A stretch of 64,000 nt of DNA from Dyella lipolytica (GTDB taxonomy: Bacteria; Pseudomonadota; Gammaproteobacteria; Xanthomonadales; Rhodanobacteraceae): assembly GCF_030160075.1 (NCBI RefSeq), contig NZ_BSNQ01000003.1, positions 1,244,556 through 1,308,555 on the forward strand, given 5' to 3'. The notes below the pieces were generated by a model, which searched no databases, was not told the origin of the DNA, and saw nothing but the letters and a program-made list of their open reading frames with translations. A program made the translations under genes and the position numbers. Below are positions 17,711-26,157 of this stretch, piece after piece (within the stretch, counting starts at the first letter, position 1; each line of letters starts with the position of its first letter).

Positions 17711-17865
17711 CGGTAGTAACCGCCAACCCATACGTGGCTGGGACCCCAATAACCGGGCACCCACACGCGCGCCGGACGTGGTGCAACGACAATGCAACCT
17801 GTTTGCGCCAGCGTGCCGCCCAGCACGGCAAGAGCGATCAGCAAGACAGAAAAATAACGACGCAT
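17701..17865 (-). CDS. Small exported YXWGXW-like protein (54 aa)
   Basis: 54 residues: a signal-peptide-like start (MRRYFSVLLIALAVLGGTLA), then a Cys in QTGCIVV and a tail with WVPGYWGPSHVWVGGYYRY. The W-V-P-G-Y-W and repeated aromatic/glycine pattern is that of short YXWGXW/WXXGYW cell-envelope proteins of proteobacteria. The lipobox is imperfect, so a lipoprotein is possible but not sure. AGGAGA lies 5 nt before ATG 17865, supporting a real gene. Function unknown. Convergent, overlapping the LysR gene by 10 bp. Confidence 0.72.
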   Translation of the reverse strand: MRRYFSVLLIALAVLGGTLAQTGCIVVAPRPARVWVPGYWGPSHVWVGGYYRYR

Positions 17866-17935
17866 GGTGCTCTCCTGGTGAGTAGAAACTCAGGTCGGAG
17901 AACGCGGTCTCGGATCGTTGCGATGACGGCGCCAA

Positions 17936-17960
17936 GCTGAACCGATGCCGTAGGTTCAGC
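17936..17960. repeat. Inverted repeat GCTGAACC/GGTTCAGC
   Basis: Perfect 8-base arms with a 9-base spacer, 71 bp upstream of the start of the 54-residue exported protein. Position suits an operator or 5'-leader hairpin of that gene. Confidence 0.4.
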
Positions 17961-18238
17961 CCCAGCGTCAGGTCAGTGAAAGCAAGCGCGATGCGGCTGC
18001 AGTGCGGTTTGCCAAGCGTCAACGGCACGGAGACAGGTGCGTTGCACTGAGTTCGTAGCGATGCACATCGAGCGCATCAGCCTGCCCGCCATGCTGTGCA
18101 AAATTACGCATTTTCTACGCGGCAGTCCGGATCTTTTATCCGATTTGTATACCAAGGCAGCCATTATTCGCACCGCGCTTGGCGACAGCACGGCGAAGCT
18201 ACAGGCGCAATCAATGCACGAGTCAATCGACTACTGAT

Positions 18239-18327
18239 GTTCAGAAGGCTTGCAGCCGGAGGCCGCCACGCGAGGTAGCGGGCAGCAGCCTTCCGATGAT
18301 CCGGCTCCGGCTGCAAACCTTCTGAAC
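18239..18327. repeat. 89-bp long inverted repeat downstream of hutF
   Basis: Outer arms GTTCAGAAGG (18239-18248) and CCTTCTGAAC (18318-18327), continuing inward as TTGCAGCCGGAG and CTCCGGCTGCAA with one unpaired base. The centre contains further GC-rich sequence. It lies 24 bp beyond the hutF stop and could terminate that transcript, but it lacks a T-run and is much longer than a usual terminator. Confidence 0.7.
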
Positions 18328-18350
18328 ATGGTGCGGGCTTTCGCCCAACA

Positions 18351-19721
18351 TCAGGTTTTCGCCAACCGCTCCACCACGGCACGGTAGCGATCTGCGATGC
18401 GCTCTTCATCGCGATGATGAAAATCGCGCACGACCCATTGACCGCCGACCATCACGTCGCGCACGAGCGGTGTATTGCCGGCGAACAGGAAACTATCCAT
18501 CACCGAACGGTTGTCGCGTGCCGCGAGTAGCGGTGCGTTGCTATCGAGCACGAGCAGATCGGCGCGCGAGCCTTCTTTCAGTTCGCCGATGGGCAGGCCG
18601 GCGGCTAATGCGCCACCACGCAACGCCGCTTGCCAAAGTGTCTCGCCGACGCTGTCGTCTTTGTGGCGCGACGCGATATTGCGATGACGCGTCGTCAGGC
18701 GTTGGCCGTATTCGAGCCAGCGCAGCTCTTCCACCGGCGATATCGAGATGTGCGAATCCGAACCGATACCCAGTACACCTTGGGCGTCGAGATAACGGGT
18801 GAGCGGGAAAAGACCGTCGCCTAAATTGGCTTCGGTAGTCGGGCAAAGGCCTGCCACGGCGCCGCTGCGCGCAATCTGCGCAGTTTCGGATTCGGTGAGG
18901 TGGGTGGCGTGCACCAGGCACCAGCGTGCATCGACCTGCGCATGATTGAACAACCACTCCACTGGGCGCGCGCCACGAGTGGCCAGGCAATCTTGCACTT
19001 CGCCGATCTGTTCGGCGATATGGATATGGATCGGTCCCTGCTTGGCCGCTTCCGCCGCCAGCACACCGTTGATCGCTTGCTCGGGCACCGCACGCAGCGA
19101 GTGCAAGGCGATACCCACGCGCAGGTCGTCGCGCTCGTGTTTACGCAGGGTATCAAGCAAGCGCAGATAACCGTCCAGATCGTGTCCGAAACGACGTTGC
19201 CGCGGCGACAGCGCGCGACCGTCAAAACCGCCGCTCATGTACAGCACGGGTAGCAAGGTGAGTGCGATGCCCGCTTCGCGCGCCGCTTCGATCAAGGCCA
19301 ACGACATGGCTTCTGGCTGAGCGTAGGGCGTGCCGTCGGGCTGGTGGTGGAGATAGTGAAACTCGCAAACCTGCGTGTAGCCGGCTTTGAGCATTTCCAC
19401 GTAGAGCTGCGCGGCAATGGCCTGCAATGATTCCGGATCGATGCGGGCGGCGAATGCATACATGGTTTCGCGCCAACTCCAGAATGAGTCATCGCTGGGG
19501 CCGCGGCGCTCGGCCAAACCCGCCATGGCGCGCTGGAACGCATGCGAATGAAGGTTCGGCATGCCCGGCAGCACCCAGGCGCCAAGGTAGTGCGATGATT
19601 CACCCTGACCCTCTATCACACGGCCTTGGCCGTCCACGGCAAACGCGCCGCCGCTGCGCCAGGCCGAATCGCGCCAGAGCTGTCCGGCTTGGAAGTAGCG
19701 GGTCGCGGTGGTTGCGCTCAT
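18351..19721 (-). CDS. hutF: Formimidoylglutamate deiminase
   Basis: 456 residues. Hydrolyses N-formimino-L-glutamate to N-formyl-L-glutamate and ammonia, step 4 of the five-step histidine pathway found in Pseudomonas and relatives. Amidohydrolase metal site: His58 and His60 in PNLHSHAFQRAM, histidine in IHIHIAEQ, and Asp in GIGSDSHIS. The HSHAFQR context and WSWRETMY segment distinguish HutF from other amidohydrolases. GGAGAG precedes the ATG. Presence of HutF implies that HutG (formylglutamate amidohydrolase), not seen here, completes the pathway. Confidence 0.95.
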   Translation of the reverse strand: MSATTATRYFQAGQLWRDSAWRSGGAFAVDGQGRVIEGQGESSHYLGAWVLPGMPNLHSHAFQRAMAGLAERRGPSDDSFWSWRETMYAFAARIDPESLQAIAAQLYVEMLKAGYTQVCEFHYLHHQPDGTPYAQPEAMSLALIEAAREAGIALTLLPVLYMSGGFDGRALSPRQRRFGHDLDGYLRLLDTLRKHERDDLRVGIALHSLRAVPEQAINGVLAAEAAKQGPIHIHIAEQIGEVQDCLATRGARPVEWLFNHAQVDARWCLVHATHLTESETAQIARSGAVAGLCPTTEANLGDGLFPLTRYLDAQGVLGIGSDSHISISPVEELRWLEYGQRLTTRHRNIASRHKDDSVGETLWQAALRGGALAAGLPIGELKEGSRADLLVLDSNAPLLAARDNRSVMDSFLFAGNTPLVRDVMVGGQWVVRDFHHRDEERIADRYRAVVERLAKT

Positions 19722-19799
19722 GAATGCTCTCCGTGTGGTCCGCGAAGTGTAACCGGCTCACTCGCATCCGCTTCACCTTCCATACGAAAGGATGAAGAA

Positions 19800-21362
19800 A
19801 TGGCTCGGAAAAATGAAAATACCCCTAAGCTCACGTTGCGCCAGGCTGTCCCGGCCGATGTGCCGGCCCTGGTGAACCTCACCGCACGCGTCTACACAGC
19901 CGAATGGGGTCACTCGGCGGAAATGTTGCGCTCTCAGCAGACGCACTTTCCGGAAGGTCAGTTCGTTGTCGAGTATGAAGGCAACATTGTGGGCTATTGC
20001 GCCACCTTTCGTATCGACGAATCCCTGGCGCTGAAGCCGCACACCTGGATGCAGATCACCGGCGGCGGTATGGCATCGCGCCACAATCCGGACGGCAATT
20101 GGCTGTACGGCATGGAAGTGGTCGTGCATCCGGATTACCGCGGCATGCGGATCGGTCAGCGGCTTTACCAGGCGCGCAAGCGGTTGTGTACCGAGCTGAA
20201 GCTGCGCGGCATCACCTTCGGGGGACGCATTCCGGGGCTGGCCCGCAACGTCCAGCGTTACGGTAGCGCGGAGGCTTATATGCAGGCTGTCCTCGAAGGA
20301 CGGCGGCGCGATCCCACGCTGAGTTTTCAGCTGTCCAACGATTTTGAAATCATCGGGCTGCTGCGCGCGTATGTTCCCACGGATTACGAATCGCTCGGCT
20401 ATGCCGCGCATCTGGTCTGGCGGAACCCCGCCCTGCTCGACCAGCCGGATATTCCGTCGGTGAAATCCACGCAGCATCTACCTGATTCGGTGCGCGTGGC
20501 GACTGTGCAGTATTTGCAGCGGCGCATCGGTTCGTTCGGGGAGTTCGCGACACACGTCGAATACTTCACAGACATCGCCGCGGATTACAACGCGGATTTC
20601 GTGACGTTTCCGGAGCTGATCACCCTGCAGCTACTGTCGATCGAGAATGAGGAACTCTCACCGGTCGACACCATCCGCAAGCTCAGCCATTACACGCCGC
20701 AGGTGAAGGAGCTTTTCAGCCGCCTGGCAGTGCACTACAACATCAATATCGTCGGCGGCTCGCACCCGACGGAACAGCCGAACGGCGATATCCATAACGT
20801 ATGTTACGTATGCCTGCGCGATGGTTCGATCCATGAGCGCGAAAAGCTGCACCCGACACCAAGCGAGCGCGTGGTGTGGAATGTCACCGGAGGCGACAGC
20901 GCGGCAACGATCCAGACCGACTGCGGCCCCATCGGCGTGATGATCTGCTACGACGCGGAATTTCCCGAAGTCGCGAAGCATCTGGTCGATCAGGGTGCAC
21001 TGATGTTGTTCGTACCATTTTGCACCGATGTGCGCGAAGGGTATTTGCGTGTGCGCTATTGCTCGCAGGCGCGAGCGATCGAGAACCAGTGCTATGTGAT
21101 TCTTTCCGGCAATGTCGGCAACCTGCCAGGCGTGAACAATTTCGATATCCAGTATGGGCAAAGCTGCATTCTGACGCCCAGCGATTTCCCGTTCGCCCGC
21201 GATGGCGTTGCGGCGGATTCCACGCCGAATATCGAAACCGTGCTGTTCGCCGATTTACGCATGGAAAGCCTGGCGCGGGCGCGCAATGCCGGCGCGGTGC
21301 AGAACTTGAAGGATCGGCGCTATGACCTATACGAAACGCGCTGGCTGACGCGTCCGCCATGA
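19800..21362 (+). CDS. GNAT acetyltransferase-nitrilase fusion protein
   Basis: 520 residues. Residues about 10-215 are a GNAT N-acetyltransferase domain with the acetyl-CoA loop YRGMRIGQRLY (113-123). Residues about 230-510 are a carbon-nitrogen hydrolase with the nitrilase triad Glu272 (TFPELITL), Lys349 (REKLHPTP) and Cys383 (VMICYDAEFPE). The two-domain architecture is a recognised but poorly characterised family. A coupled amide hydrolysis and acyl transfer is conceivable; no substrate is known. ATG 19800 chosen with AAGGATG upstream. Confidence 0.9.
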   Translation: MARKNENTPKLTLRQAVPADVPALVNLTARVYTAEWGHSAEMLRSQQTHFPEGQFVVEYEGNIVGYCATFRIDESLALKPHTWMQITGGGMASRHNPDGNWLYGMEVVVHPDYRGMRIGQRLYQARKRLCTELKLRGITFGGRIPGLARNVQRYGSAEAYMQAVLEGRRRDPTLSFQLSNDFEIIGLLRAYVPTDYESLGYAAHLVWRNPALLDQPDIPSVKSTQHLPDSVRVATVQYLQRRIGSFGEFATHVEYFTDIAADYNADFVTFPELITLQLLSIENEELSPVDTIRKLSHYTPQVKELFSRLAVHYNINIVGGSHPTEQPNGDIHNVCYVCLRDGSIHEREKLHPTPSERVVWNVTGGDSAATIQTDCGPIGVMICYDAEFPEVAKHLVDQGALMLFVPFCTDVREGYLRVRYCSQARAIENQCYVILSGNVGNLPGVNNFDIQYGQSCILTPSDFPFARDGVAADSTPNIETVLFADLRMESLARARNAGAVQNLKDRRYDLYETRWLTRPP

Positions 21363-21371
21363 CATTCCGTC

Positions 21372-21506
21372 TCCTTCTCCCCTCCGGGGAGAGGGCTGGG
21401 GTGAGGGGCCGATCTTGCGGCTGCGGTGATTCAAAGCACGCTTCGATCATGCATCATTGCAAGGGCAGCCCCTCACCTCAATCCTCTTCCCGGAGGGGAG
21501 AGGAAG
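21372..21506. repeat. Long palindromic intergenic element (copy 3)
   Basis: CTTCTCCCCTCCGGGGAGAGGG-type left hairpin (21373-21394), GGGGTGAGGGG (21399-21409) and its inverted partner CCCCTCACCTC (21469-21479), then the right hairpin CCTCTTCCCGGAGGGGAGAGG (21483-21503). The centre differs from the other copies and the CCTGTCGGC signature is missing, so this is a divergent member. Confidence 0.75.
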
Positions 21507-21530
21507 CAGAGCGTCTGCCATAATGCAGAG

Positions 21531-22952
21531 ATGTCCGAGTCCTCCACGCCGCCTCCTAAAGCCTCCAATCCGCGGCTTCGCGCGGTACTGGGTCACGAAT
21601 TCTTCGCGCCTTATCAATGGAAGCGGCGCATCGCCTTGTGGAGCGGCGCGGTGCTGGTCGCGCTGGCGGCCATTCTGTTTGCCAAGGCCAGCGACTGGGC
21701 TTACGTGTTGTTTCAGAAAATCGTGGCGCATGGCATCTGGATTCCGCTGATCCTGACGCCGGCCGTATTCGGCCTGCTGTCCTGGGCCACCGAGGGTCGT
21801 CTGCGCGCGGCACGTGGAAGTGGTATTCCGCAGGTGATTGCCACCATCCACATCGAGGACGAGAGTTTTCGCTCACGCATGCTGGCTTTGCCGATTGCCG
21901 TTAGCAAGATGGTATTGACCTTGCTGGCGCTGACGGTTGGCGCCTCGATCGGTCGCGAAGGACCCACCGTGCATGTGGGCGCGGGACTGCTCCACTGGTT
22001 AGGTCGACGATTCGGCTTTACGGATCCCAAAGCACTCTCGCGTTTCATCCTCGCGGGTGGTGCTGCAGGCATTGCGGCCGCGTTCAATACACCGCTGGCA
22101 GGCGTGGTGTTTGCCATCGAGGAACTCGCTGGCACGTTCGAACACCGTTTCAGCGGTTTGCTGCTTACCGCAGTGATCGTGGGTGGCGTGGTGTCGCTCG
22201 GCATTACCGGCAACTACGCCTATTTCGGCACGGTGCAAACGAGCCTGCCATTGGGACATGCGTGGCTTGCGGTCCTGCAATGCGGCATCGTCGGCGGCCT
22301 GCTCGGCGGGTTGTTCGCGCGGCTGATTTTGTTGAGTCGACGCGGGCCACTGGCTGTCGTCGGACGTTTACGCGATCGGAATCCGGTGGTATTCGCCATC
22401 GGATGCGGTTTTGCGCTGGCGGTACTTGGCGTGTTGTCGCACAACGCGGTGTATGGCACCGGCTACGTGCAGGCGCGTGCGTTCGTGCAGGAAGCACCGG
22501 TGACGCCGGGCCATTGGTTCGGCATCGTCAAACTGCTGGCCAACGTGGTGTCGTACTGGGCCGGTATTCCGGGTGGCATCTTCTCGCCGGCGCTGGCGGT
22601 GGGTGCGGGTATCGGCCACAACATCGCCTATTTCCTGCCGCACGCACCGGAAGCGGCGGTGGTGTTGCTGGGCATGAGTGCGTATCTGTCTGGCGTGACG
22701 GGTGCACCGTTGACGTCGGCGGTGATTGCGATGGAGCTGACCAACAACCAGAATATGGTGATTCCCATCATGGCGGCCTGCCTGTTGGCACGCGCGGCAG
22801 CATCCCTCTTCTGCCCCACGCCGGTGTACAGGGATTTTGCCGAGCGCATGATCCAGGATTTCGAACGGCAACAAGCGTTACGCGCCGAAGTGGAGAAACA
22901 GGATCAGATCCCCTTACCCATCGACCCATCCGAAGAAGATTCCGAACGATGA
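21531..22952 (+). CDS. CLC-type chloride transporter (EriC/ClcA family)
   Basis: 473 residues, polytopic membrane protein. The selectivity-filter motifs are GSGIP (96-100), GREGP (141-145, gating Glu143) and [13 protein letters not shown] further on. The [15 protein letters not shown] segment keeps the glutamate pair corresponding to E. coli ClcA Glu202/203, which points to a proton-coupled Cl-/H+ exchanger rather than a channel. No CBS domains. The last bases overlap hutI (ATGA), so it is translationally coupled to a histidine-degradation enzyme, an odd pairing. Confidence 0.92.
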   Translation: MSESSTPPPKASNPRLRAVLGHEFFAPYQWKRRIALWSGAVLVALAAILFAKASDWAYVLFQKIVAHGIWIPLILTPAVFGLLSWATEGRLRAARGSGIPQVIATIHIEDESFRSRMLALPIAVSKMVLTLLALTVGASIGREGPTVHVGAGLLHWLGRRFGFTDPKALSRFILAGGAAGIAAAFNTPLAGVVFAIEELAGTFEHRFSGLLLTAVIVGGVVSLGITGNYAYFGTVQTSLPLGHAWLAVLQCGIVGGLLGGLFARLILLSRRGPLAVVGRLRDRNPVVFAIGCGFALAVLGVLSHNAVYGTGYVQARAFVQEAPVTPGHWFGIVKLLANVVSYWAGIPGGIFSPALAVGAGIGHNIAYFLPHAPEAAVVLLGMSAYLSGVTGAPLTSAVIAMELTNNQNMVIPIMAACLLARAAASLFCPTPVYRDFAERMIQDFERQQALRAEVEKQDQIPLPIDPSEEDSER

Positions 22953-24190
22953 ACTGGGACCTGTTGCTGACTAACGCGTCACTCGCCACCTTCGTCGGTG
23001 AAGCCAGTCACGGACTGCTTACCGACGCGGCGATGGCTTGTCAGGATGGACGCATCGTCTGGATTGGCGCGATGCGGGATCTGCCGTCGGCATCCGCTTC
23101 GACAGCACGAGAGGTACATGACCTCGACGGCGCCCTGGTGACGCCCGGCTTGATCGATTGCCACACTCATCTCGTTTTCGGCGGCGATCGCGCGCAGGAG
23201 TTCGAATTGCGCCTCAATGGCGCCAGTTACGAAGCCATTGCGCACGCCGGCGGCGGCATCGTCTCCACCGTGCGCGCCACGCGCCACGCGAGCGAAGACG
23301 AACTGTTTACTCAATCGCTGCCCCGCGCCCGCGCGCTGCTTGCCGATGGCGTGACCACGCTGGAAATCAAATCCGGCTACGGATTGGAACTGGACGCGGA
23401 GCGACGGATGCTGCGCGTGGCACGCCGCCTGGGCACTGCGCTTGGCATTCGCGTGCAAACCACCTTCCTTGGACTGCATGCATTGCCGCCCGAATACAAG
23501 GACCGACGCGACGAGTACGTTGCGCTGGTCTGCAATGAATTGCTTCCCGCACTGGCCGACGAAGGGCTGGTCGATGCGGTGGATGCGTTCTGCGAAGGGA
23601 TCGGTTTCAGTCGCGCGGAAACGCAGCGTGTGTTCGAGCATGCGCGCCTATTAGGCTTGCCGGTAAAGCTGCATGCGGAGCAACTGTCCGACTTGGACGG
23701 TGCTGCCCTGGTGGCTGAATTTAAGGGATTGTCAGCCGATCACCTCGAATACCTTAGCGACTCGGGCATCCAGGCGATGGCACGGGCGGGCACAGTGGCG
23801 GTGTTGTTGCCCGGCGCTTTCTATGCACTGCGCGAAACAAAGCTGCCGCCGGTGGATGCATTGCGCACGCACGGTGTTTCCATCGCCATCGCCACCGATT
23901 GCAATCCGGGCACCTCGCCACTGCTCTCGTTGCGTTTGGCAGCGAACATGGCATGCACGCTATTTCGGCTCACGCCGGAGGAAGCGCTGCGCGGTATCAC
24001 GGTGAACGCTGCGCGTGCGCTGGGTTTGACGGATCGCGGCACGCTCGCCATCGGCAAGCGAGCCGATCTCGTCGTATGGAATGCGAAACAACCCGCCGAG
24101 CTGTGCTACTGGATCGGCGGCGGGCTGGTGCGTCAGGTGTGGATCGGCGCTCAAAGCGTTTCAAATTCGCGCGCGATCCAGGAAAGCTGA
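22949..24190 (+). CDS. hutI: Imidazolonepropionase
   Basis: 413 residues. Hydrolyses 4-imidazolone-5-propionate to N-formimino-L-glutamate, step 3 of histidine breakdown. Metal-binding histidines are in [12 protein letters not shown]; other family markers are [19 protein letters not shown], and [12 protein letters not shown] with the conserved aspartate. Start ATG 22949 overlaps the CLC transporter stop by 4 nt. The product feeds HutF, encoded 3 kb away on the opposite strand. A terminator-like hairpin lies 120 bp downstream. Confidence 0.96.
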   Translation: MNWDLLLTNASLATFVGEASHGLLTDAAMACQDGRIVWIGAMRDLPSASASTAREVHDLDGALVTPGLIDCHTHLVFGGDRAQEFELRLNGASYEAIAHAGGGIVSTVRATRHASEDELFTQSLPRARALLADGVTTLEIKSGYGLELDAERRMLRVARRLGTALGIRVQTTFLGLHALPPEYKDRRDEYVALVCNELLPALADEGLVDAVDAFCEGIGFSRAETQRVFEHARLLGLPVKLHAEQLSDLDGAALVAEFKGLSADHLEYLSDSGIQAMARAGTVAVLLPGAFYALRETKLPPVDALRTHGVSIAIATDCNPGTSPLLSLRLAANMACTLFRLTPEEALRGITVNAARALGLTDRGTLAIGKRADLVVWNAKQPAELCYWIGGGLVRQVWIGAQSVSNSRAIQES

Positions 24191-24312
24191 TAGATAACGC
24201 CCGCTAACGCAAATGCTGCGTGGTAACGCGGGCGACGGGTCCGGAGGCGATAGGGGGAATGCTTTGTGAACGTGCAACCAGGCTTTTCTGCGCGCCTGGA
24301 CTCGCGCCCAAT

Positions 24313-24339
24313 AAAAAGCCCCCGCATGCGGGGGCTTTT
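24313..24339. terminator. Bidirectional rho-independent terminator
   Basis: Stem AAAAGCCCCCGC/GCGGGGGCTTTT around a short AT centre (24313-24339), with A-runs on one side and T-runs on the other. Placed between convergent hutI (plus) and the bTHX gene (minus), so it can serve both. Confidence 0.85.
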
Positions 24340-24358
24340 GTGTCGGCGAGCGAATGGC

Positions 24359-24520
24359 TCAGGCCGATTTCTTTTTCGGTGCGGCTTTCTTGACAGCGGC
24401 CGGCTTGGTTACGGTCGGCTTGGTGCCGGCCACGGCGGGCTGCACGGAGTGCGCGCGGGTATTGCCGTAGCTGCCACGGTAGGTTTTGCCGCGACGGGTC
24501 TTGCGATCGCCCTTACCCAT
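24359..24520 (-). CDS. 30S ribosomal protein bTHX
   Basis: 53 residues, very basic. The N-terminus MGKGDRKTRRGKTYRGSYGN is the signature of the bTHX (Thx) small-subunit protein first known from Thermus. The C-terminal 25 residues are a Lys/Ala/Pro-rich tail (KKAAPKKKSA end) that is longer than the Thermus protein but common in proteobacterial homologues. AGGAAACTCC-complement provides GGAGTTTCC just before ATG 24520. The gene is monocistronic, with a strong terminator 20 bp after its stop. Too short for default gene finders, hence easily missed. Confidence 0.88.
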   Translation of the reverse strand: MGKGDRKTRRGKTYRGSYGNTRAHSVQPAVAGTKPTVTKPAAVKKAAPKKKSA

Positions 24521-24600
24521 AGGAAACTCCTTGACTCGTAATGCTGTTGACGACCTAACATCCTAGCAGCGGCGGCCCAAAGCGCAAGGCCGACGCTGGG

Positions 24601-25545
24601 TCAGTGGTGATGGTGGGCGTTACAGCCAGGGCCTTCGTCTGGGCAGTCACCCGGGTCGATCTGGATGGTGGCGTGCCGGATGCCGAAGCGATCCAGCAGC
24701 GTCCGGTTCACCGCGGCGAGTACGCGCGCGCCGTCGCCTTGATCATGCAGCTCGACATGCAGCGTGGCCATGCGCGACCCGGACGCGAGCTGCCAGACGT
24801 GTAGATGGTGTACATCGCGGATCGATGCATCGGCACCACGCAACGCAGCTTCGACTTCATGCGGGTCCATCCCCTCAGGCACGCCTTCGAGCAGGATGTG
24901 AGTAGAGCGACGCAGCAGCTGCCATGCGCTGCTCAGAATCAGCAGCGATACCAGCAGCGACAGCGCCGGGTCCGCCCAATTCCAACCCATCCAGCGTACG
25001 GCGAGCGCGGCAAGCACTGCGCCGACGGAACCCATCAGATCGCCCAGCACATGCAGGCTGGCCGCGCCGAGGTTCACGTCGTCATGCGCATGACCGTGCA
25101 GGCTGCGAAGCACGACGAGGTTCACCAGCAGTCCCACCAGAGCCACACCGAGCATGACGCCAGAAAGAATCTGCACCGGCTTGAAGAGTCGCTCGACGGC
25201 CTCGTAGGCGATAAATCCGACCAGCACGAATTGCGTCAGCGCGTTCACGAAACCGGCCAGCACTTCCATGCGGCCGTAACCATACGTGCGCCGCGCATCG
25301 GCGGGACGCCGCGCCATGCGCACGGCGAACAGGGCAAGCATGAGCGCCAGCGCATCGACCAGCATGTGACCGGCATCGGCCAGCAGGGCCAGCGAGCCGG
25401 ACCACCATCCGCCCACCACTTCGGCCAGCATCATGCCCGCGGTCAGCACGAACGCGAACAGCAGCTTGCGCTCGCGACCGACCGTCCCCGTCGCGTGGGA
25501 ATGATCGTCGTGATGGTCGCAGGCGTGGCTGTGCGCGTGATTCAT
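24601..25545 (-). CDS. Cation diffusion facilitator, zinc exporter type (CzcD/ZitB)
   Basis: 314 residues with six transmembrane helices and a His-rich N-terminus (HAHSHACDHHDDHSH) and C-terminus (NAHHHH). Zinc site residues are in LADAGHMLVDAL (helix 2) and LHVLGDLMGS (helix 5). A cytoplasmic C-terminal domain (DIRDVHHLHVWQL-like, ASIRDVHHLHVW) follows. Exports Zn2+ or Co2+/Cd2+ in exchange for protons. It lies 56 bp downstream of the MerC-like gene on the same strand and near zur, so zinc is the likely substrate. Confidence 0.93.
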   Translation of the reverse strand: MNHAHSHACDHHDDHSHATGTVGRERKLLFAFVLTAGMMLAEVVGGWWSGSLALLADAGHMLVDALALMLALFAVRMARRPADARRTYGYGRMEVLAGFVNALTQFVLVGFIAYEAVERLFKPVQILSGVMLGVALVGLLVNLVVLRSLHGHAHDDVNLGAASLHVLGDLMGSVGAVLAALAVRWMGWNWADPALSLLVSLLILSSAWQLLRRSTHILLEGVPEGMDPHEVEAALRGADASIRDVHHLHVWQLASGSRMATLHVELHDQGDGARVLAAVNRTLLDRFGIRHATIQIDPGDCPDEGPGCNAHHHH

Positions 25546-25601
25546 TCGACAATGCTAGAAAGCGGTGCAGCCGTTACACAATCACTGCGCATTTAAAGCG
25601 T

Positions 25602-26033
25602 TCAGTGTGCGCATTGCGCGCTGTGCACGTGACTGTGCAGTCGATGGAGTCGGAGATTCACGAAATGCGCGCTGGCTAACAGCAAACCGCCGCAAGTCAC
25701 CAGCACGCTGTGCAGGATGATCGAGTAGTTTTCGGCAAACGTAACGCCGACCACCAGCAGGGTCAGGCCTGGAAGAGCCAGCCGCAGCGGAAGCGATCGA
25801 TGGTGCCCGCGATAGCCGTTGACCAGCGCGAACAAGGCGAGCGCGCTGGCGCAAAGCACGAAACCGCGCTCGAAAGCGTGGTCGGCAAGAAAACTCAGCC
25901 CGAGCAGTGGCAGGATGGCGAGCACAAACGGCAGCAAGGCGCAGTGGATTGCGCAAAGGAACGACGCGGTCGCGCCGACGCGATCGGCCAGGTTCCACCA
26001 GCGGAATGATTGAGACGTTGGCGTGGGATCCAT
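25602..26033 (-). CDS. MerC-domain membrane protein
   Basis: 143 residues, four transmembrane helices. ATASFLCAIHCALLPF carries the two-cysteine motif (CAIHC) of MerC mercury transporters. The C-terminus is His-rich (RLHRLHSHVHSAQCAH). No other mer genes are nearby; instead it sits in front of a CDF exporter and behind zur, with a Zur-box-like palindrome 44-63 bp upstream of its start. A role in zinc movement across the inner membrane is therefore more likely than mercury resistance, but this is inference. Confidence 0.85.
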   Translation of the reverse strand: MDPTPTSQSFRWWNLADRVGATASFLCAIHCALLPFVLAILPLLGLSFLADHAFERGFVLCASALALFALVNGYRGHHRSLPLRLALPGLTLLVVGVTFAENYSIILHSVLVTCGGLLLASAHFVNLRLHRLHSHVHSAQCAH

Positions 26034-26076
26034 GGGTGGGACTACACCATGCGTGGGTTAGCCGGTGGGGCCGGCC

Positions 26077-26096
26077 TGTTATGATACAATATAACA
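26077..26096 (-). promoter_or_regulatory. Zur box upstream of the MerC-like gene
   Basis: TGTTATGATACAATATAACA: inverted arms TGTTAT (26077-26082) and ATAACA (26091-26096) match the GTTATANNNTATAAC-type core recognised by Zur in gammaproteobacteria. It stands out as AT-rich in GC-rich surroundings, just after the zur gene and upstream of the MerC-like/CDF pair on the minus strand. Confidence 0.75.
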
Positions 26097-26157
26097 TCGG
26101 CAGGATACGCGCAACCCGGCCGCCGACCGAGCCATGCCGGGCCGCAACAGGGTGGGC

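Larger units (their letters stand above)
17866..18350. other. 485-bp gap without a convincing gene
   Basis: Short open frames here lack ribosome-binding sites and family resemblance. The gap holds the inverted repeat at 17936-17960, an AT-richer patch around 18095-18170 with a small CGGAT/ATCCG hairpin, and the 89-bp palindrome at 18239-18327. Confidence 0.5.

Noticed and set aside
18037-18237. Small plus-strand frame in the gap before hutF
   Set aside because: GTG start without Shine-Dalgarno, low-complexity protein, no conserved features.
25602-26033. Mercury-resistance operon
   Set aside because: Only the MerC-like gene is present; merR, merT, merP and merA are missing, and the context is zinc regulation.
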